Below are positions 24,722 to 53,845 of a stretch of DNA of 64,000 nt, piece by piece. The notes below the pieces were generated by a model. The model ran no database searches. It saw only the letters and a program-made list of their open reading frames with translations, and was not told the DNA's origin. This DNA comes from Engraulis encrasicolus. Its lineage: Eukaryota > Chordata > Actinopteri > Clupeiformes > Engraulidae. Within the stretch, counting starts at the first letter, position 1. Every line of letters begins with the position of its first letter. The DNA is taken from NCBI RefSeq assembly GCF_034702125.1, contig NC_085874.1:555001-619000 (forward strand), written 5' to 3'. The position numbers and the translations under genes are program-made.

Positions 24722-25272
24722 GCTCATGATAGGTAGTTTCTCTCTTGTACATGTTTCTTAGGATACGTCGGTATGCCCAATTACAAATACAGTGACATTA
24801 AAAAAGGGGGAAATCCTAGTCAATAACGAAACATACAATTAACATTTTCAAAAGTGACAATAACCATTAACAATTCTGAGGCCACCGAAACAATCTAATA
24901 CCATTTATGTTAACTATTTATGTCAATTACCATCACTACCTACATGTTACCATAGAAAAGTCCCAGTCCATAGAAGCGAAACTGCTGTTTGACTGTTTCA
25001 CGTTTAACACCACATGTTTTAAACAGAGCATGTCCTGTATGAAACTGATTTGTCCCTGTGTCATGTCTTGCATAGCGCATATTCAAGTAACTCACAGAAA
25101 ACAAATCCCAAGAGACAAAGTATTATTTTTGTCTAATCTGAACGGATCACAGACTGGTGACACAATAACACAAAATTTGAACATCGTTAAATTTGGTGCC
25201 AAGAGCTACTTATAGTAGCCTACAACAACAAAAAACACCCAAGTACTAAATTAGTCAGATGTGGTGCCTGGG
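22481..25272. other. Intergenic DNA without recognised genes
   Basis: Includes an (AAT)n array at 24689-24718. Nothing else identifiable; frames are short and unsupported. Confidence 0.45.
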
Positions 25273-25278
25273 TTTATT
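25273..25278 (-). terminator. Candidate polyadenylation signal of the MADF-BESS gene
   Basis: AATAAA on the minus strand, about 144 nt past the stop codon. It is the nearest canonical hexamer, but the cleavage site is not visible. Confidence 0.4.
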
Positions 25279-25421
25279 TAGACAAAGCTTCACAGCACAT
25301 CTGTTGTGCAACTGTTGTCATGATTTCACGTACTGACACAGTTAAACAATGGGAGGGAAAAAAAGAGTATTTTTTTCTTAGTATAAAAACTAGGTGAGGA
25401 GGGGTGGGGAAAAGATAAATT

Positions 25422-26727
25422 CTACTCGAACTCTGCATCATAAAGTATTTGGTGTATCTTCAGTTTGACAGCACTTTTCTTGGAGTATGTCAGCCGCCTG
25501 AGATAGGGGAGCAAGCTGAACAGAAACAGCTCATCTTCCAAATGATCTGGCGTGTCCACCTGCCATCTCCTTTTCCTGGGGTTACGCGAACCTCCGGTTC
25601 CGTACTGAGTATGAGAGTGGGAGTGAGAGGGCCCGTCATGTCCACTGTGCTCCCCTTCGACCTGCTGTATGACAAAGGAGGCGTTGCCGTCCGCCGCCCT
25701 GCCTTCCCCGTCCTCATCGTCCCGCTCCTCGTCCGGGTCGTCGAGACCGGTAAGGGACGGATGACCAGCTTTCGACTGGATGAAGGGGGTGAGAAAGGCC
25801 ATATGCCAACTGAACTTCCAGCTGTGGTGCGTGCTTCCTGCCGCCCGTCGTCGCTGCTCGGAGCGCTTGTCTTTGATAAACATGTCCCTCAAGCTTTTCC
25901 ATTTTCTACGACAGTCCTCCTCTGCAGAAAGTAAAAACAACATACATAAGTTTTGGTGGACTTCAGCGGTTTCCTTACGGTGTAGACAATAGGTAAATTA
26001 CTGCAATACAATTTTGACAACAGGGACATGATAGGTTTCCCACCCTTGGATTAGTCAAGCGTAAAGTCAAAGCCTAACAAACTTCGTCTCGGTTTATAGG
26101 GATTAGGATTAAGATTAAAACAGGAAATCATTAGCCCCAAATTGAGAGTAAAATCACGCACAAAATACAGGCCCGTCTACTTTGAAATGCAAGCCCACAG
26201 TTCCAAACAAACACCGGCAAGATTTTAAGCTAAGTTAGCTACCTAAATCTGGCTAGCTACCATCGCACTGTTTGTTTTGTCGAATGAATAGATTTGCACT
26301 TCGCCCATTAGTGTAAAAGTCGTGTTAAAACAATGGGAGCATCACAGGTCTGCCTTTTCAGAGACCCAAATACATGTACAACATTTCTATTGCGAATAAC
26401 AAGTCACGCGATCATTGCTCGGCCAAAGAATTCAGCTAACATTTGTTTCGGTCTATTTCCTACTAGCAGCAGCTAGCTCACAAGCGAAGCTACAACAACA
26501 GTTTCATGCCTCACTGGTTAGATATGTGCTAGCTAGGCTAGGATAGTTTAGCCTACAACAAGCGAGCTTGTTTGAAGATATTCGTCCTTACCTGGCATTT
26601 CTACTTGCAAACTCACAGCCCTCCATGCTTTTGCCTTTCTGTCGGTATCCTTGTAACAATGCAGAGAGGAGTTATACAACTCTGGGTAATCCGAAACAGC
26701 AGCAATCAGTCTTTCTTCAAATGCCAT
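25422..26727 (-). CDS. MADF-BESS domain protein (two exons)
   Basis: MADF domains are Myb-like DNA-binding modules, and the BESS motif mediates protein-protein contact (known from Adf-1-type factors). Exon 1 is 26727-26592 and exon 2 is 25921-25422, with a GTAAGG donor and a TTTCTGCAG acceptor. The predicted protein is 211 aa. Residues about 3-98 form the MADF domain (AFEERLIAAVSDYPELYN, then EEDCRRKWKSLRDMF, then SWKFSWHMAFLTPFI). A linker rich in Asp/Glu and a His/Ser stretch follows, then a basic RNPRKRRW likely nuclear signal. Residues about 174-211 match BESS (DELFLFSLLPYLRRL). The start MAFEERL has a better Kozak context (G at -3 and +4) than the in-frame ATG three codons upstream at 26736. 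The frame is open further upstream to a GTG at 26859 without another ATG. Fish carry many such intron-poor MADF genes. It may be an Adf-1-like host factor or a domesticated PIF/Harbinger accessory protein; the exact orthologue is unknown. Confidence 0.82.
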
Positions 26728-27059
26728 CTCGACCATCCACAGGACAGATATGTAGCCAGTGTTGCCAGCTAGCTGCCTGTGTCTGCGTTCGTTCTCACGC
26801 ACCACTTGCTGCGCCTGCGTACTGGCCAAATCGAGACCAGAGATTGAGACATAGCTCACGTAGCTGGAAGATTGCGCAAAATGTTGTTAGTCCGATGTCT
26901 ATGGACAATATTTCAACACGTTGCAACTATGCAACTTTAATACGTACTACCCAAACATTCTGGATGCTTTTGCAACTGATTATTTATTGAAATAAACATT
27001 ATAGTTGGGGATCACGCACTTTTTGTGTCATAGGGGGCGTGGCTTCCCACAGCGCAGAA

Positions 27060-27141
27060 GACGAGGTGGCCGAGTGGTTAAGGCGATGGACTGCTAATCC
27101 ATTGTGCTCTGCACGCGTGGGTTCGAATCCCATCCTCGTCG
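27060..27141 (+). tRNA. tRNA-Ser (anticodon GCT)
   Basis: An 82-nt cloverleaf with a long variable arm typical of serine tRNA. The acceptor stem GACGAGG pairs exactly with CCTCGTC before discriminator G. The A box (GTGGCCGAGTGGTTAAGG) and B box (GGTTCGAATCC) are intact. The anticodon loop ACTGCTAATC carries GCT, which reads AGC/AGU serine codons. A TTTT run at about 27146-27149 is the pol III terminator. There is no intron, and it looks functional. Confidence 0.97.
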
Positions 27142-27149
27142 ACACCTTT

Positions 27150-28671
27150 TGACACCCTTCAGCTTATTCACTATTACTAAAGGCAATAACTCCGCCTTGA
27201 CACAATAGTGGCTTGTCGTCCAAGCATTGGACGAACAAGGTTCGTTACTTTAAATTAGTTCTAAATTACAACATTTGTTTGCAAATAGAGCAAGACTTAA
27301 TGCACATGTTTCAAGATCATGTGAGCCAAAGGTATCTTCATATGTTTGTGTTAAATTAGCCTACACACATCCATGCAAAACTATCAAATTTGATGAATAT
27401 GATTATCTGACTCTGTTGAACATTAAACTATAGGATATGGTCTCAGTGGTACATTGTCAAGATTGCCCGAGGCCTATTAGCCTGGGCGGAAAGCCGACTG
27501 TTGACTCCGATGTGCGGGGCCAAAATCTTTGGGTGGAGTACATGGATGAATTGATTGGGAAAACGGACCAATAAGGCACAGACAGAAACTGGATAGGATA
27601 GGATAGGCTATAGGCCTATAATATAGGCTACTCAAATCTCTGGATTAGGCATTTTTAACAATAGAATCCAGGCCTAAACTAAATGACCGACTTTATCCAG
27701 TGTATTTGCCGCCGTCTTCCGAATCTCCTCACGTTTTAGCTGTTAGGCCTATAATTGATCGAAAGGTTACTCACAATTAAATCCTAGACCTTGTCTGGTG
27801 TCCCCATACATTTCTTTCACGAATTTTGCTTTCCGTTTTTGACACTACCAGCTGAAGAACTTCTGTTGTTCTCGCGTGGCTGCACATCACTAAAGCGAGT
27901 CATGAATTAGTCTAATGGTCAGCAGATTCACCACATATCGCAAATTCACAGCTGTCACATTGTCAATCAGAGAAGCATTGAAATGTGTGAATGACTGGCT
28001 TGTCAAACTCTGAGTGGTTTGGATTTAACATTGAATAAATGAGTGAGATCAAATAATAATAACTGTAATGACAAAAATGCTGTAGGCCTATAGGCACACC
28101 CCAGGCTAGGTATGAGTTCCCATCTGAGATGACATTTGACATTTGAAGTAGCCTAATGCAAGACTGGTCACAAAGGACACAAATGCCTACATGCAGTTGC
28201 ATTACATTTGTAAAATGAAATTTAAAAAGAGATCAACATCATTCAACCCAGTGCTAGGTTGCATAGGAAGCCAAATACAACTTTGCAGTTTACGCATAAG
28301 ATAATTGTATAGGTCATTTGTCACCAGTCTTGTATTTGACTACTTCAGATGGCAAATTTCATTCTTATAAATGTAATGTAGGCTAATTGCATTGTATCAA
28401 ATAATTACATGCCATGACGAAGCAGTTTTGATAGCGCAGTGATCTTTATGGGACACTCTGTATGCCATGTAATTTATCACAGAATCCACACAAGACAAGG
28501 CAAGGCAAGACAGCATATCATAGCAAAATACAGCTTTATTATTGTTAAGTTTTACTTCAACTTGATGTATATCCAGGGTGGATGGCCTGTGGTAAACAGG
28601 ACCAAAATAAACAAACAAACTGTTATTTAGTATATTAAATTATAGTTACAAATTATTTGTACAGGTTTTAC
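27150..28671. other. Intergenic DNA between tRNA-Ser and fam177b
   Basis: AT-rich with many TAGGCCTA/ATAGGCTA phrases. No gene recognised. Confidence 0.45.
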
Positions 28672-28974
28672 CAAAGAATCATGTAGGAGAGAAAGATCCC
28701 AAACTTCGCCTATCCAATGCAAAGGAGTGTGCGCTCAAATTCGTTCTCCTAAGGGGGCTTTAATTGTCCCCTCCTTTGTCTTCTCTTTTTGTGGTGTTTG
28801 CACAAGAAGTGCGCTACCGTCATCTACAGCGCTAAGGGAACTCCATTTATTCTCAACCTCAAGACTCCGAAGGTCTCCTAACCGACGGTCTCCTAAAGGG
28901 GTGTTCACCCGACATCACATGGATACAGGAAAATAACGAGCCTGAAGTATCTTTCTCTCCTGTACGATTCTTTG
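28672..28974. mobile_element. MITE with CAAAGAATC termini
   Basis: 303 bp with inverted ends CAAAGAATCATGTAGGAGAG and CTCTCCTGTACGATTCTTTG. It is flanked by a 7-base direct repeat GTTTTAC (28665-28671 and 28975-28981). Internally contains near-repeats of GGTCTCCTAA. Superfamily uncertain. Confidence 0.75.
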
Positions 28975-29250
28975 GTTTTACACTCATTTTACACAGAGGT
29001 GAAAGGAGACCGGTGCGCACAAGTGCACAGCAGCTATAAAATGTAGGCCTACAGCTGGTGTGCAGTACCGATAAGAGAATAGGGTTAATTTTGTCCAAAA
29101 ACCCACATATGACAAAAAGGTGCCTTTGAAGTAGGCTAGAAAACATACAACCACACTATGCCATTTGAGATAAGTGTCCTACAAAGAGACACCCAAAATA
29201 GTCATGCAGCGCTATAGATCTGTAGTGCACACGTTTGTTTTGTTTGCATG

Positions 29251-29270
29251 TTTATTGGGGGTTGTTTATT
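29251..29270 (-). terminator. Candidate polyadenylation signals of fam177b
   Basis: Two AATAAA hexamers on the minus strand (29265-29270 and 29251-29256), 80-100 nt beyond the stop codon. Confidence 0.4.
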
Positions 29271-29349
29271 TTTTTTTTTGTTGGGGGGTGGGGGGACATG
29301 CAAACTACTTTCACCCCTGTCTATAACACATGCATTTTTTGTTCTCTCA

Positions 29350-32115
29350 TCAGTCATCATCCTGGTACCCCCTGTTGTCAGTGTCCACTGCTTTGTTTTT
29401 CACACCCGTCGACATACAACTGGATGACGGAGTGGGACTGATGACACCGTCGGAGCTGGTGGCCCCGTAGCTTCTTCCTGTTCTTAGAGACAGGTTCAGG
29501 TGTTCAGGGCTGCTATCCAGCGAAGAGGAGTCCTGCTCACTGGGCTTTTCCCTCTTCAGATTAGTCATATAGAATGAAATAATGAAATAGAATAGATTAG
29601 AATAGAATATAAAGGATTAAAATAGAATGGCTGTACTATGACCACAAACCAGGATTTCCCCCTGCACTTTAGGCCTATATTGAAGGCAGTCACCTTTAAA
29701 ACACGCCACCTTCTGTAGGCCCCCTGAATATAACTTGATTGTATTGAAAATGTAATTTCTAAGATTCCTTTACAAAATATTTCATATCATGTGAAGCTGC
29801 ATAACATTACAATTATATCGGGGAGCGGATAAAACGGCATAAACAGCCCTCAAGACATAATTTCCCCACCCCTGATTTACACGATACACATTCACAATGA
29901 GATTGGAAGCACCCAAAGTTGTATAAAGTAGAAGTAGATGTACTCTTCTTACTTAATGTAATCACAACACTAGTGGTATGATACTACAACTACCGGAACT
30001 GACAACTCATAAAACCCATATCGCTTCTGGTATCAGAGACACTCAGTGTTCTGGCCCAAGGTCTTCAACGGGCAGAGGCTCCAGCTCTGAGCTCCACATA
30101 TCAGACTCAGTAACTGTAAACACGCCACATTCTTGTGGCGTTTCATATTAAGCTTAAAACTCAAACAGTGTATGTTTTACAATGGTTTCAACTTTGTAAT
30201 ATCATACTACTAGTAGAGTACTTCTACTTCTGTTTTATACGACGCTGGAAGCACTCACTTCAGTGCTGACATTAAATGGATATACCATTTTATACAGTGG
30301 TCTATTTACAAAAGTTTGGTATGTGTATAAAAAACAGGGTGATGCTTACATTATAGTATAAAATAACAGTATAGAAGAATAAAAGCAAAAGAGAAACACA
30401 CCTACACACAAACAAATGGGGCAGATAGGTAGAGCTGTCACATCATGTCAATTACTGTGGTACAGAAATTCTCGGGGATACAAAGATGTCTCCACAGACT
30501 TGGAAAATAATCAAGTTCAATAAAAACAAAAACAAAATTGAACAAAACAGGCTACCTTTTGGCTGCGCCGAAATTCATCAATGGCATACTGGTACTTAGC
30601 ATCATGTAGCCCAAGTAGACGAGCAAGTTTCTCACCAAGGAAATCACACACTGTTGATTGATAGACAAATGAATGAATCAATTAATCAGTCAACATTCAT
30701 TTATTATCACAACAAAAGTTGACAAAAAGTGGATGCAATGGATTGACACTTTGCACACGTACTCAGTATCAGATGCCAATTGTATATATGCATACAGGGC
30801 TCTAAATTCATTTTTTTATGTTGTTTTCATTTTGACCGGTTGGCTGGTGTTAATTTAGAGCCCTGCATTTACAGGTATATACTGTACACTCACCGGCCAC
30901 TCCATTAGGAACACCTCTCTAATGCTGGGTTGGACCCCCTTTTGCCTTCAGAACTGCCTGGACTGCCTACAACAAAACTCGGGTAGGCTGTGACATTCCA
31001 ACAAAGATAAATTGGTGCTACTTGGCCCAAATTGTGCTAAGAAAATGTCCTTATGCCATTATATCACCAGCCTGATATGTTGATGTAAAGCAGGGTTTAC
31101 CCTTGTTTTCACGCTGTTGATTCCAAATTCGGACCATTCTACCTGAGTGTTGCAGTAGATACCAAGACTCATCAGACCAGGTAACATTTTTCCGATCTTC
31201 TAGTGCCGTTTATGGTGAGCCTGTGTAAATTGTTGCCCCATTTTCGTGTTCTTAGCTGTCAGGAGTGGCACCAAATGTGGTTTTCTGCAGCTATAGCCCA
31301 TTTGCCTCAACATTTGATGTGCTGTGTAATCAGGGATTCTCTTATGCATACCTCGGTTGTAATGAGTGTTTTTTTTTTACTTAATGTTGCCTTTGTATCA
31401 ACTCAAACCAGTATGGCTATTCTCCTCTGACCTCTACCATCAACAAGCCATTTTTGCCCACAGAATCGCTGCTCACTGCATTTTTTTTCTTTTTCGTACC
31501 ATTCTTTGTAAACCCTAGAGATGGTTGTGCGTGAATATCTCAGTAGATCAGCCATTTCTGACATTCTCAAATCAGGCCCTTCGGCACCCACAGCCATGCC
31601 ATGTTAAAAGTCATTTAAATAACCTTTTTTCCACATTATAATGCTCGGTTTGAACTCTATCAGATCATCTCGGCCATGTCTACATGCACAAATGCATCGA
31701 GTTGCCACCATGTGATTGGCTGATCAGAAATTTGCCTCAATGAACAGTTGTAACAGGTGTCCCTAATGTAGTGGCCGGTGAGTGTATATTTGCACTCATT
31801 ACATGTTAGCCATGTTAATTAAACACTGTTAGAGAGTCAAAGATTAAACTCCTCTAGTTTAACCAGGCTGAGGCCACCTAGTGCCTCCACTCCGTCTCAT
31901 TTCACTCCAGTAACTAATGGAAGAAGCTGGTCGATGCGCATCAGGCTACTTTAAATTGGTTCTACTCGTGTTGAATAAACAGTGCAAAATGTACATTGCA
32001 TTACATCAGTTCTGTCAATTATTATAGATGAAGGGGTCTTACTTTGTAATGACTTCTTGCCAACATTTGTCCCAAGGAAACGAGAATATTCTCCCCAAGA
32101 CATGCTTGCCTAAAT

Positions 32116-32172
<57 letters not shown>

Positions 32173-32917
32173 GAATATTGAGTCTATAATATAAATTACC
32201 TTGACACTTGAATGTTAATACAAAATGACTATTTATCTCTGAAGGCCAGAAACTCACTGTGTCCCGAGACTGTGAGAAGGGCTCCTTATAATTGCAGCCT
32301 CCATCCTCCTCTTCCTCACTGTCACTTGGCTCCAGAGTTTCTCCATTGGAGAAGTAAATAGTCTTCCTACCCAGAGACGGGCTGTCTTGGCCAAAACATG
32401 TTTCCTGTGCGATTATACAATGTAATCTTTAGACAATTCTAATCAAGCTAATCTTCACAAATAAATTCTAACTTCCTACACCTTCACAGTGCAATCCTGA
32501 CAAAAGGTCAGTGCTCCATGAAACAACTTGCATCTTGACTTGTTATCTTGCCGGAGAAAAAAAACCCCAATGGCATTTAAAAGTAGTAACTGCAGTGCCT
32601 GAGTTTTGTCGATAGCCCTAACATCCACTGCTTTGTAAACAGGGTGAATGCCATTCTGATCAGAAAAATGTTTCACATTAGTTGTGAGTTTGACACAGCA
32701 AAGACCTAGTGACCCTGTTAGAGAATATGTCTCATCCAGTCATACTAGCATGTGACTTGACACTGACTCTCGTTGTACTGCCTGAAGATACAGCAAACCC
32801 AAGCTCAGAATAATTCAAACAAAATGCTTACACCATTCAGTTGCACCTATAGAAACTGTATAATTTGAAAGAAATCCTTATCAAATGTTTACTTACTAAC
32901 GTCAAGTTGTGGTTCAT
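29350..32917 (-). CDS. fam177b: FAM177 family protein, probably fam177b
   Basis: FAM177 proteins are small and have no established biochemical function. Proposed exons in reading order are 32917-32897, 32404-32258, 32109-32043, 30650-30556 and 29553-29350. Phases agree throughout and give 177 aa. The family signature is clear: FSNGETLEPSDSEEEED (exon 2), SWGEYSRFLG (exon 3), then MCDFLGEKLARLLG and KYQYAIDEFRR (exon 4). The serine-rich tail (PSEQDSSSLDSSPEHLN, exon 5) is less conserved. Exons 2-4 are firm. The first exon (MNHNLTL before a GTAAGT donor) and the exon 5 acceptor, which has a poor pyrimidine tract, are inferred. An alternative upstream start, MDQNESEN at 33180, has no compatible splice. 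The B assignment rests on position next to brox, as in human. Intron 3 contains a hAT MITE and a Tc1-like element; intron 2 is short (about 150 bp) and contains a (GA)n run. Confidence 0.85.
29912..30245. mobile_element. MITE with AAGTAGAAGTA arms
   Basis: 334 bp element in the last fam177b intron. The left arm (GTATAAAGTAGAAGTAGATG) and right arm (complement of AGTACTTCTACTTCTGTTTT) pair. An 8-bp duplication TGGAAGCA lies at 29904-29911 and 30246-30253. Confidence 0.75.
30795..30865. mobile_element. Very short hAT-like MITE (71 bp)
   Basis: CAGGGCTCTAAATTCA and TTAATTTAGAGCCCTG form inverted termini, with GGTTGGCTGGTG inside. Same family as 46363-47241 and 61041-61216. The target duplication is not visible. 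Confidence 0.65.
30887..31784 (-). mobile_element. Tc1-like element, internally deleted
   Basis: Inverted ends CACTCACCGGCCACTCCATT and its complement AATGTAGTGGCCGGTGAGTG, flanked by TA on both sides. A minus-strand relic at 31403-31597 encodes an HTH-like ADLLRYSRTTISRVYKEW followed by VDGRGQRRIA, typical of the N-terminus of Tc1-type transposases. No DDE catalytic region remains. Lies in fam177b intron 3. Confidence 0.8.
32120..32168. repeat. (GA)n microsatellite in fam177b intron
   Basis: About 24 units starting within 12 bases of the exon 3 acceptor; on the transcribed strand it supplies a (CT)n pyrimidine tract. Confidence 0.95.
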
Positions 32918-34588
32918 GTTCCTGGTCTTGGTATGTGCTTGGCGAGAGGGTAAAGACAGTAATGCGAGTGGTATTTCTCAGCACAGGGTAAACATTTTGT
33001 CACGTCACTGCTCTTACACTCCAGGAACTGACAGCGGCCAAACAGGACACCCAGGTCCTGCCTCAGCTCAGCAGTCTGATAACACGGTTGTGCTTCTGTT
33101 ATCAATCTTGTTAAAGCATGAGGAAGTTGGTGTTGGCTTTGTGTTATTTTATGACTATTTTCACTTTCATTCTGGTCCATGGCAGTATCACAAGAACATG
33201 GCTAAGTAATGAACTTGGCTGAGTTAACCGACAGAAAGTGGTAAACCTGCTAATAGACAGTCTGCAGGCATCCTTCAGTCAATAAAGCAAGGTCTCCATC
33301 TCTTCTATTAGATGATTTACCACTACCTCAAGGTTAATCTAACCAGGTTCTTGGATTACTCCCAGGGCTCTGCTGTACAGAATGCAGTAATAAGGGGCAC
33401 TTTCAACACGTAAATATCTTATACTGATACAATATCAGTGTGTATTTCGGGTTGTTCAGACAGTTGATTTGACATAGGACACAATCAGTCGATGTATGAC
33501 TGCCGAGGGCCAGGCATACAAGCAAATATACAGAGCACAGTGTATGTTACAGTTTTCTACAAGATGTTGATTTATCAGTTGCTTCACACATCAGGAATTC
33601 TTGTTGAATCAGAGTAAATTCCTATAAATGTCTATTTCTTGTCGTATTTTGGGTCTCATTTTGTCATGGAACACCACGCTATTGCTTACTTTTAGTCCTG
33701 GGAAAAAAAGAAAATAAAATGGAACCAATGTGTCTATAGGGATTGTTTTAATTTTCAGTGAAGTGCATGTTCATTATGTGAACAGATAAATACAATAACA
33801 ATGATTTTGGGTTAACGTTCATATATAAGTACACATTATACAATGGAGCATATCATTATTGATGCGAGTGATTTCATCCAGGTACACAGTCACTAAATAA
33901 AATTGCAATGGAGTAATTCTTTTAATACTTACAACTGGAGACAAAATAGAATGCTATCTACAGGATGTTAATAACAATTCAGTTCTAGAAGGTTATTTAT
34001 AACACACCTTGAAGTCTTTCAGTTTATGTAGGCCACTTTTAGTAAGACAATGGGTAAAGTGCAAAAAGCTTTGAAGCAAAAACTCTTCACAAAACTACTG
34101 CGATTTTACAACATGGTCACATGGTTATTGTATTTTTTTGTTGGTTTGTTATATTTTTATATACAGGGATAAGAGCTGAGGGTTCAGACACAGTGATCGG
34201 AAGCCAACTAATGACACAGTTGAGAGGCAGTGGCCCAATAACGGTCAGAAAAACATTAAAACCAGTCAGAATATCAAAAGTTCTAGCAAAGGCGGAAACA
34301 GAAAACTCAATGTGGGGAGTCTTCTTCTCACAGCTATGTACAAAACAAGAAAGTGTGTGCAGCAAGTTGTTTTTTTGTATCGGCTGATCATTCCTTCAAA
34401 CTGAAAGAGCTGTTGGAGATGCTGGATGTGGAGGATGGATCCAAAAAGCTCTTTTCATAATAACTTGAGTTATGGGATTAGGAGACATTCAGTGGACCGG
34501 ACCCGACGCGGGCCTGAGGAGCCTTTGGGCCAGAACCACATCATGACCAGATCTCATGTCGTGGCCAAAATGAAATCATGAATTTGAG

Positions 34589-34659
<71 letters not shown>

Positions 34660-35651
34660 CGAGTGAGCATCAACACACAGTGTGTGTGTTGCCATGCTGG
34701 GGGCAGCATTGGGGAGTCAGCGTGCCAAACGATGACATATTTGGCCTTCGCATCCAACTTTCAGCACACTGGCTAGCCGGTGTGTGTGTGTGTGTGAGGT
34801 GGGGGGGGGCATTTTCTGACAGGCCTTTATGGCCATATCAGATTCACAATACCGCTTCTCCCAGGGATGAGAAACAGCTGGGATTCTGCAAAACATGTCC
34901 CCTCCCAAAAAAAAACCACCATACACACACCAAGAGTGCCCTTGTTCTCCGGCTGCAGCATAGAGAAATGAACACTATCAGAAGTACACAAATGAGATAG
35001 ACATGGAACATGGTTGGAGAGGAGAAGGGGGGGTGTTCCACTAAATTTCTAGTAGTACGTAGTCACTGCATTTAACATACTTTCTTGCTTTACAAGAGAA
35101 AATGTACAGTACACATGAACAGTCAATGAGTACTACTTTAAATATTCTGCAGTAATTCCCAGTGTCTGTTAATGTACTGGTAATGGTCAGTCTGCCAAAA
35201 AATAACACAATTGGAATAATAAGCACACTACGTGCTTGACTATAATGTATAAAAAAAATGACTAAAAGCTACGAAGACCAAGGAAAAAAACACCTCAAAC
35301 AGTACTGATTATGAACCACTACAAATAAAAAAAAACAAAAAAACAATGCTTCACCATGAGTCATGCAGAATCAGCACGTCACAGACAAATGATGTTTATG
35401 TGTACCACCATGACTCTTCCCTGTGGAAAAAATATATATAAAGAGCATACTGTACATAAACCTTTTCCCGAAAATAAAACCATCAAACGTCAAACTTTCC
35501 TCCTTTTGTAATATCCCATTAATGAGTCTGGGGCAGATCTTCAAATCGAACAACTCAAACCAGCAAACACAAACTTTTCAACTCTGTTGTCTGCTGTAGT
35601 CGAAAGTCAAAACTTAAAAGCGAGAGAGAGGCTTCCTTCACTGTGCAGTTT
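32918..35651. other. fam177b upstream / brox 3' region
   Basis: Holds the fam177b promoter and 5' UTR and an unknown length of brox 3' UTR. A (GT)n array lies at 34592-34658. No transposon recognised. Confidence 0.5.
34592..34658. repeat. (GT)n microsatellite
   Basis: About 33 units between fam177b and brox. Confidence 0.97.
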
Positions 35652-35657
35652 TTTAAT
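35652..35657 (-). terminator. Weak candidate polyadenylation signal of brox
   Basis: ATTAAA variant on the minus strand about 118 nt past the brox stop. No canonical AATAAA was seen in the next kilobase, so a longer 3' UTR is equally possible. Confidence 0.25.
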
Positions 35658-35774
35658 CTGCAGGTACGTGGAGCGCTGTACTGTACTGTGGTTTATACTA
35701 GTAGTGTGTAAGAGGGGGGTGGTAGATGACCTCCACTGTCTGCTGGGTGGGTGTGGGTGTGTCTGTGTGTGTAT

Positions 35775-52417
<16,643 letters not shown>

Positions 52418-53845
52418 CTCGACGGGATGCTGTTAAACCAGGCTGGTAGCGAAGAAAGAAGAAAATGTATATGAAAATTTGAAGTGTTGACGTGGGGAAA
52501 CGTGAATAACTTATCTGACTTAAAATTCGTCACACTGCCCTTTGAGTTTCTGCGAAATCAAACAGAACTGCCACAAAGGCGACCCATTTCAAGGCAGATG
52601 AAGTAGGTGTGAATCTATTTCACTACGGGAGAAGTCCGAAAGTCATTAGCCTGGTAGCTAGTGAACTTGTTGTATTACGTTAACATGACATTATAGTAAC
52701 CTACAATACACAGTTCCTGGGAGCGGGGATCACAATTTACATCAGTCGTATCGTTATTAACATACGTAACAGTTTTATCACAGTTTTATGAACACACGCA
52801 AAGTGCCAGGAACGGAATGTTTTAACTAGCAGGCTAACATCAAGGCTGGAGAATGTAAACAAGCCTCGAGACAGGTTTCTCACACGTCACACTACAAGAA
52901 AACTGTACAAAATGCTTCAAAACTAAAATATATTACGTCATATGTGCACAGCAGTTTCAAATAAGCCAACACACCTGTCAAACCTTAGATGTCTAGATTG
53001 TCACAAACGAACATTCGATACAGGAAATAAAACAATAGCGAAAAATGTATCTTCCTGTTTTATTTCGCTTACTCTTGTGTGACGTTCCCTTAATTTCGAT
53101 TGGCCATTTGCTAACATTACGTAATGGTCAGACTCTCTGATTGGATGACCGCACGTGCGTTATCGCTGGCATGATGGCCCATTTCCTGCAGTTGTACTTG
53201 TAGTTCTTGGTTAGTTTGCATAGGCCACACATATCGTCAGCATCACCTGGGGGCCAAATGTTATCAGCCTTTATGTGGGTGATTCAAGATTATTTAAGCA
53301 GTTAGTATATCCCTACCAACCTATCATAATTACTGGAAAAACATACGACTATGGTGATGTTTTCGATAATGGGTGCAAAATGTAGCCTACAGACCATCTC
53401 ACTCTGAGGTAGGGAAAACATTCTTGGAGAAACCTGACACGACTGCAGATAGCTCTTACAAAATTGAGAATTTGATGCGGTGCGCATAGAAGCTGATAGT
53501 TGAGAGGGACTGGCAAAAACCGTTGATAAAAAAATAAATAAACATCTGTTTCAGATTGCTAGTTAAATATTTAACTGCATAGTAGTGTTACCATGTAACT
53601 AATATCCCAAGGTTTTGGACCACCCCTTCACACTCCATCCACTGTAGGGCAGGACTTCCGTTCTTCACGTGGGAGAGTTTGGATGCACCAGCAGAAGGGC
53701 TTGGTCAGTGTGTGGAGAGTGTATCGCCGGTTTATCTATGAGCTTGTAGTAAGCTACCTGGGAAACAAAACGATGCGGGCTGGGAAATAGTACTTCACCG
53801 GCAATGTTAACCTGAAACGTTTTTGTGCATCACCACTACGGGAAA
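52418..53845. promoter_or_regulatory. Putative bidirectional promoter between brox and aida
   Basis: This 1.43 kb interval separates the two divergent start codons and includes both 5' UTRs. It contains two ATTGG (inverted CCAAT) motifs at about 53098-53103 and 53139-53144, CACGTG E-boxes at 53152-53157 and 53666-53671, and a CTTCCG ETS-type core just before the second E-box. No transposon is recognisable in it, unlike the flanking introns. Shared promoter activity is inferred from geometry and motifs; transcription start sites cannot be seen. Confidence 0.5.

Noticed and set aside
32914..33180. Minus-strand frame MDQNESEN as an alternative fam177b N-terminus
   Set aside because: Although it begins like some FAM177 proteins, no donor in compatible phase joins it to exon 2, and the frame runs to a stop overlapping the preferred ATG.
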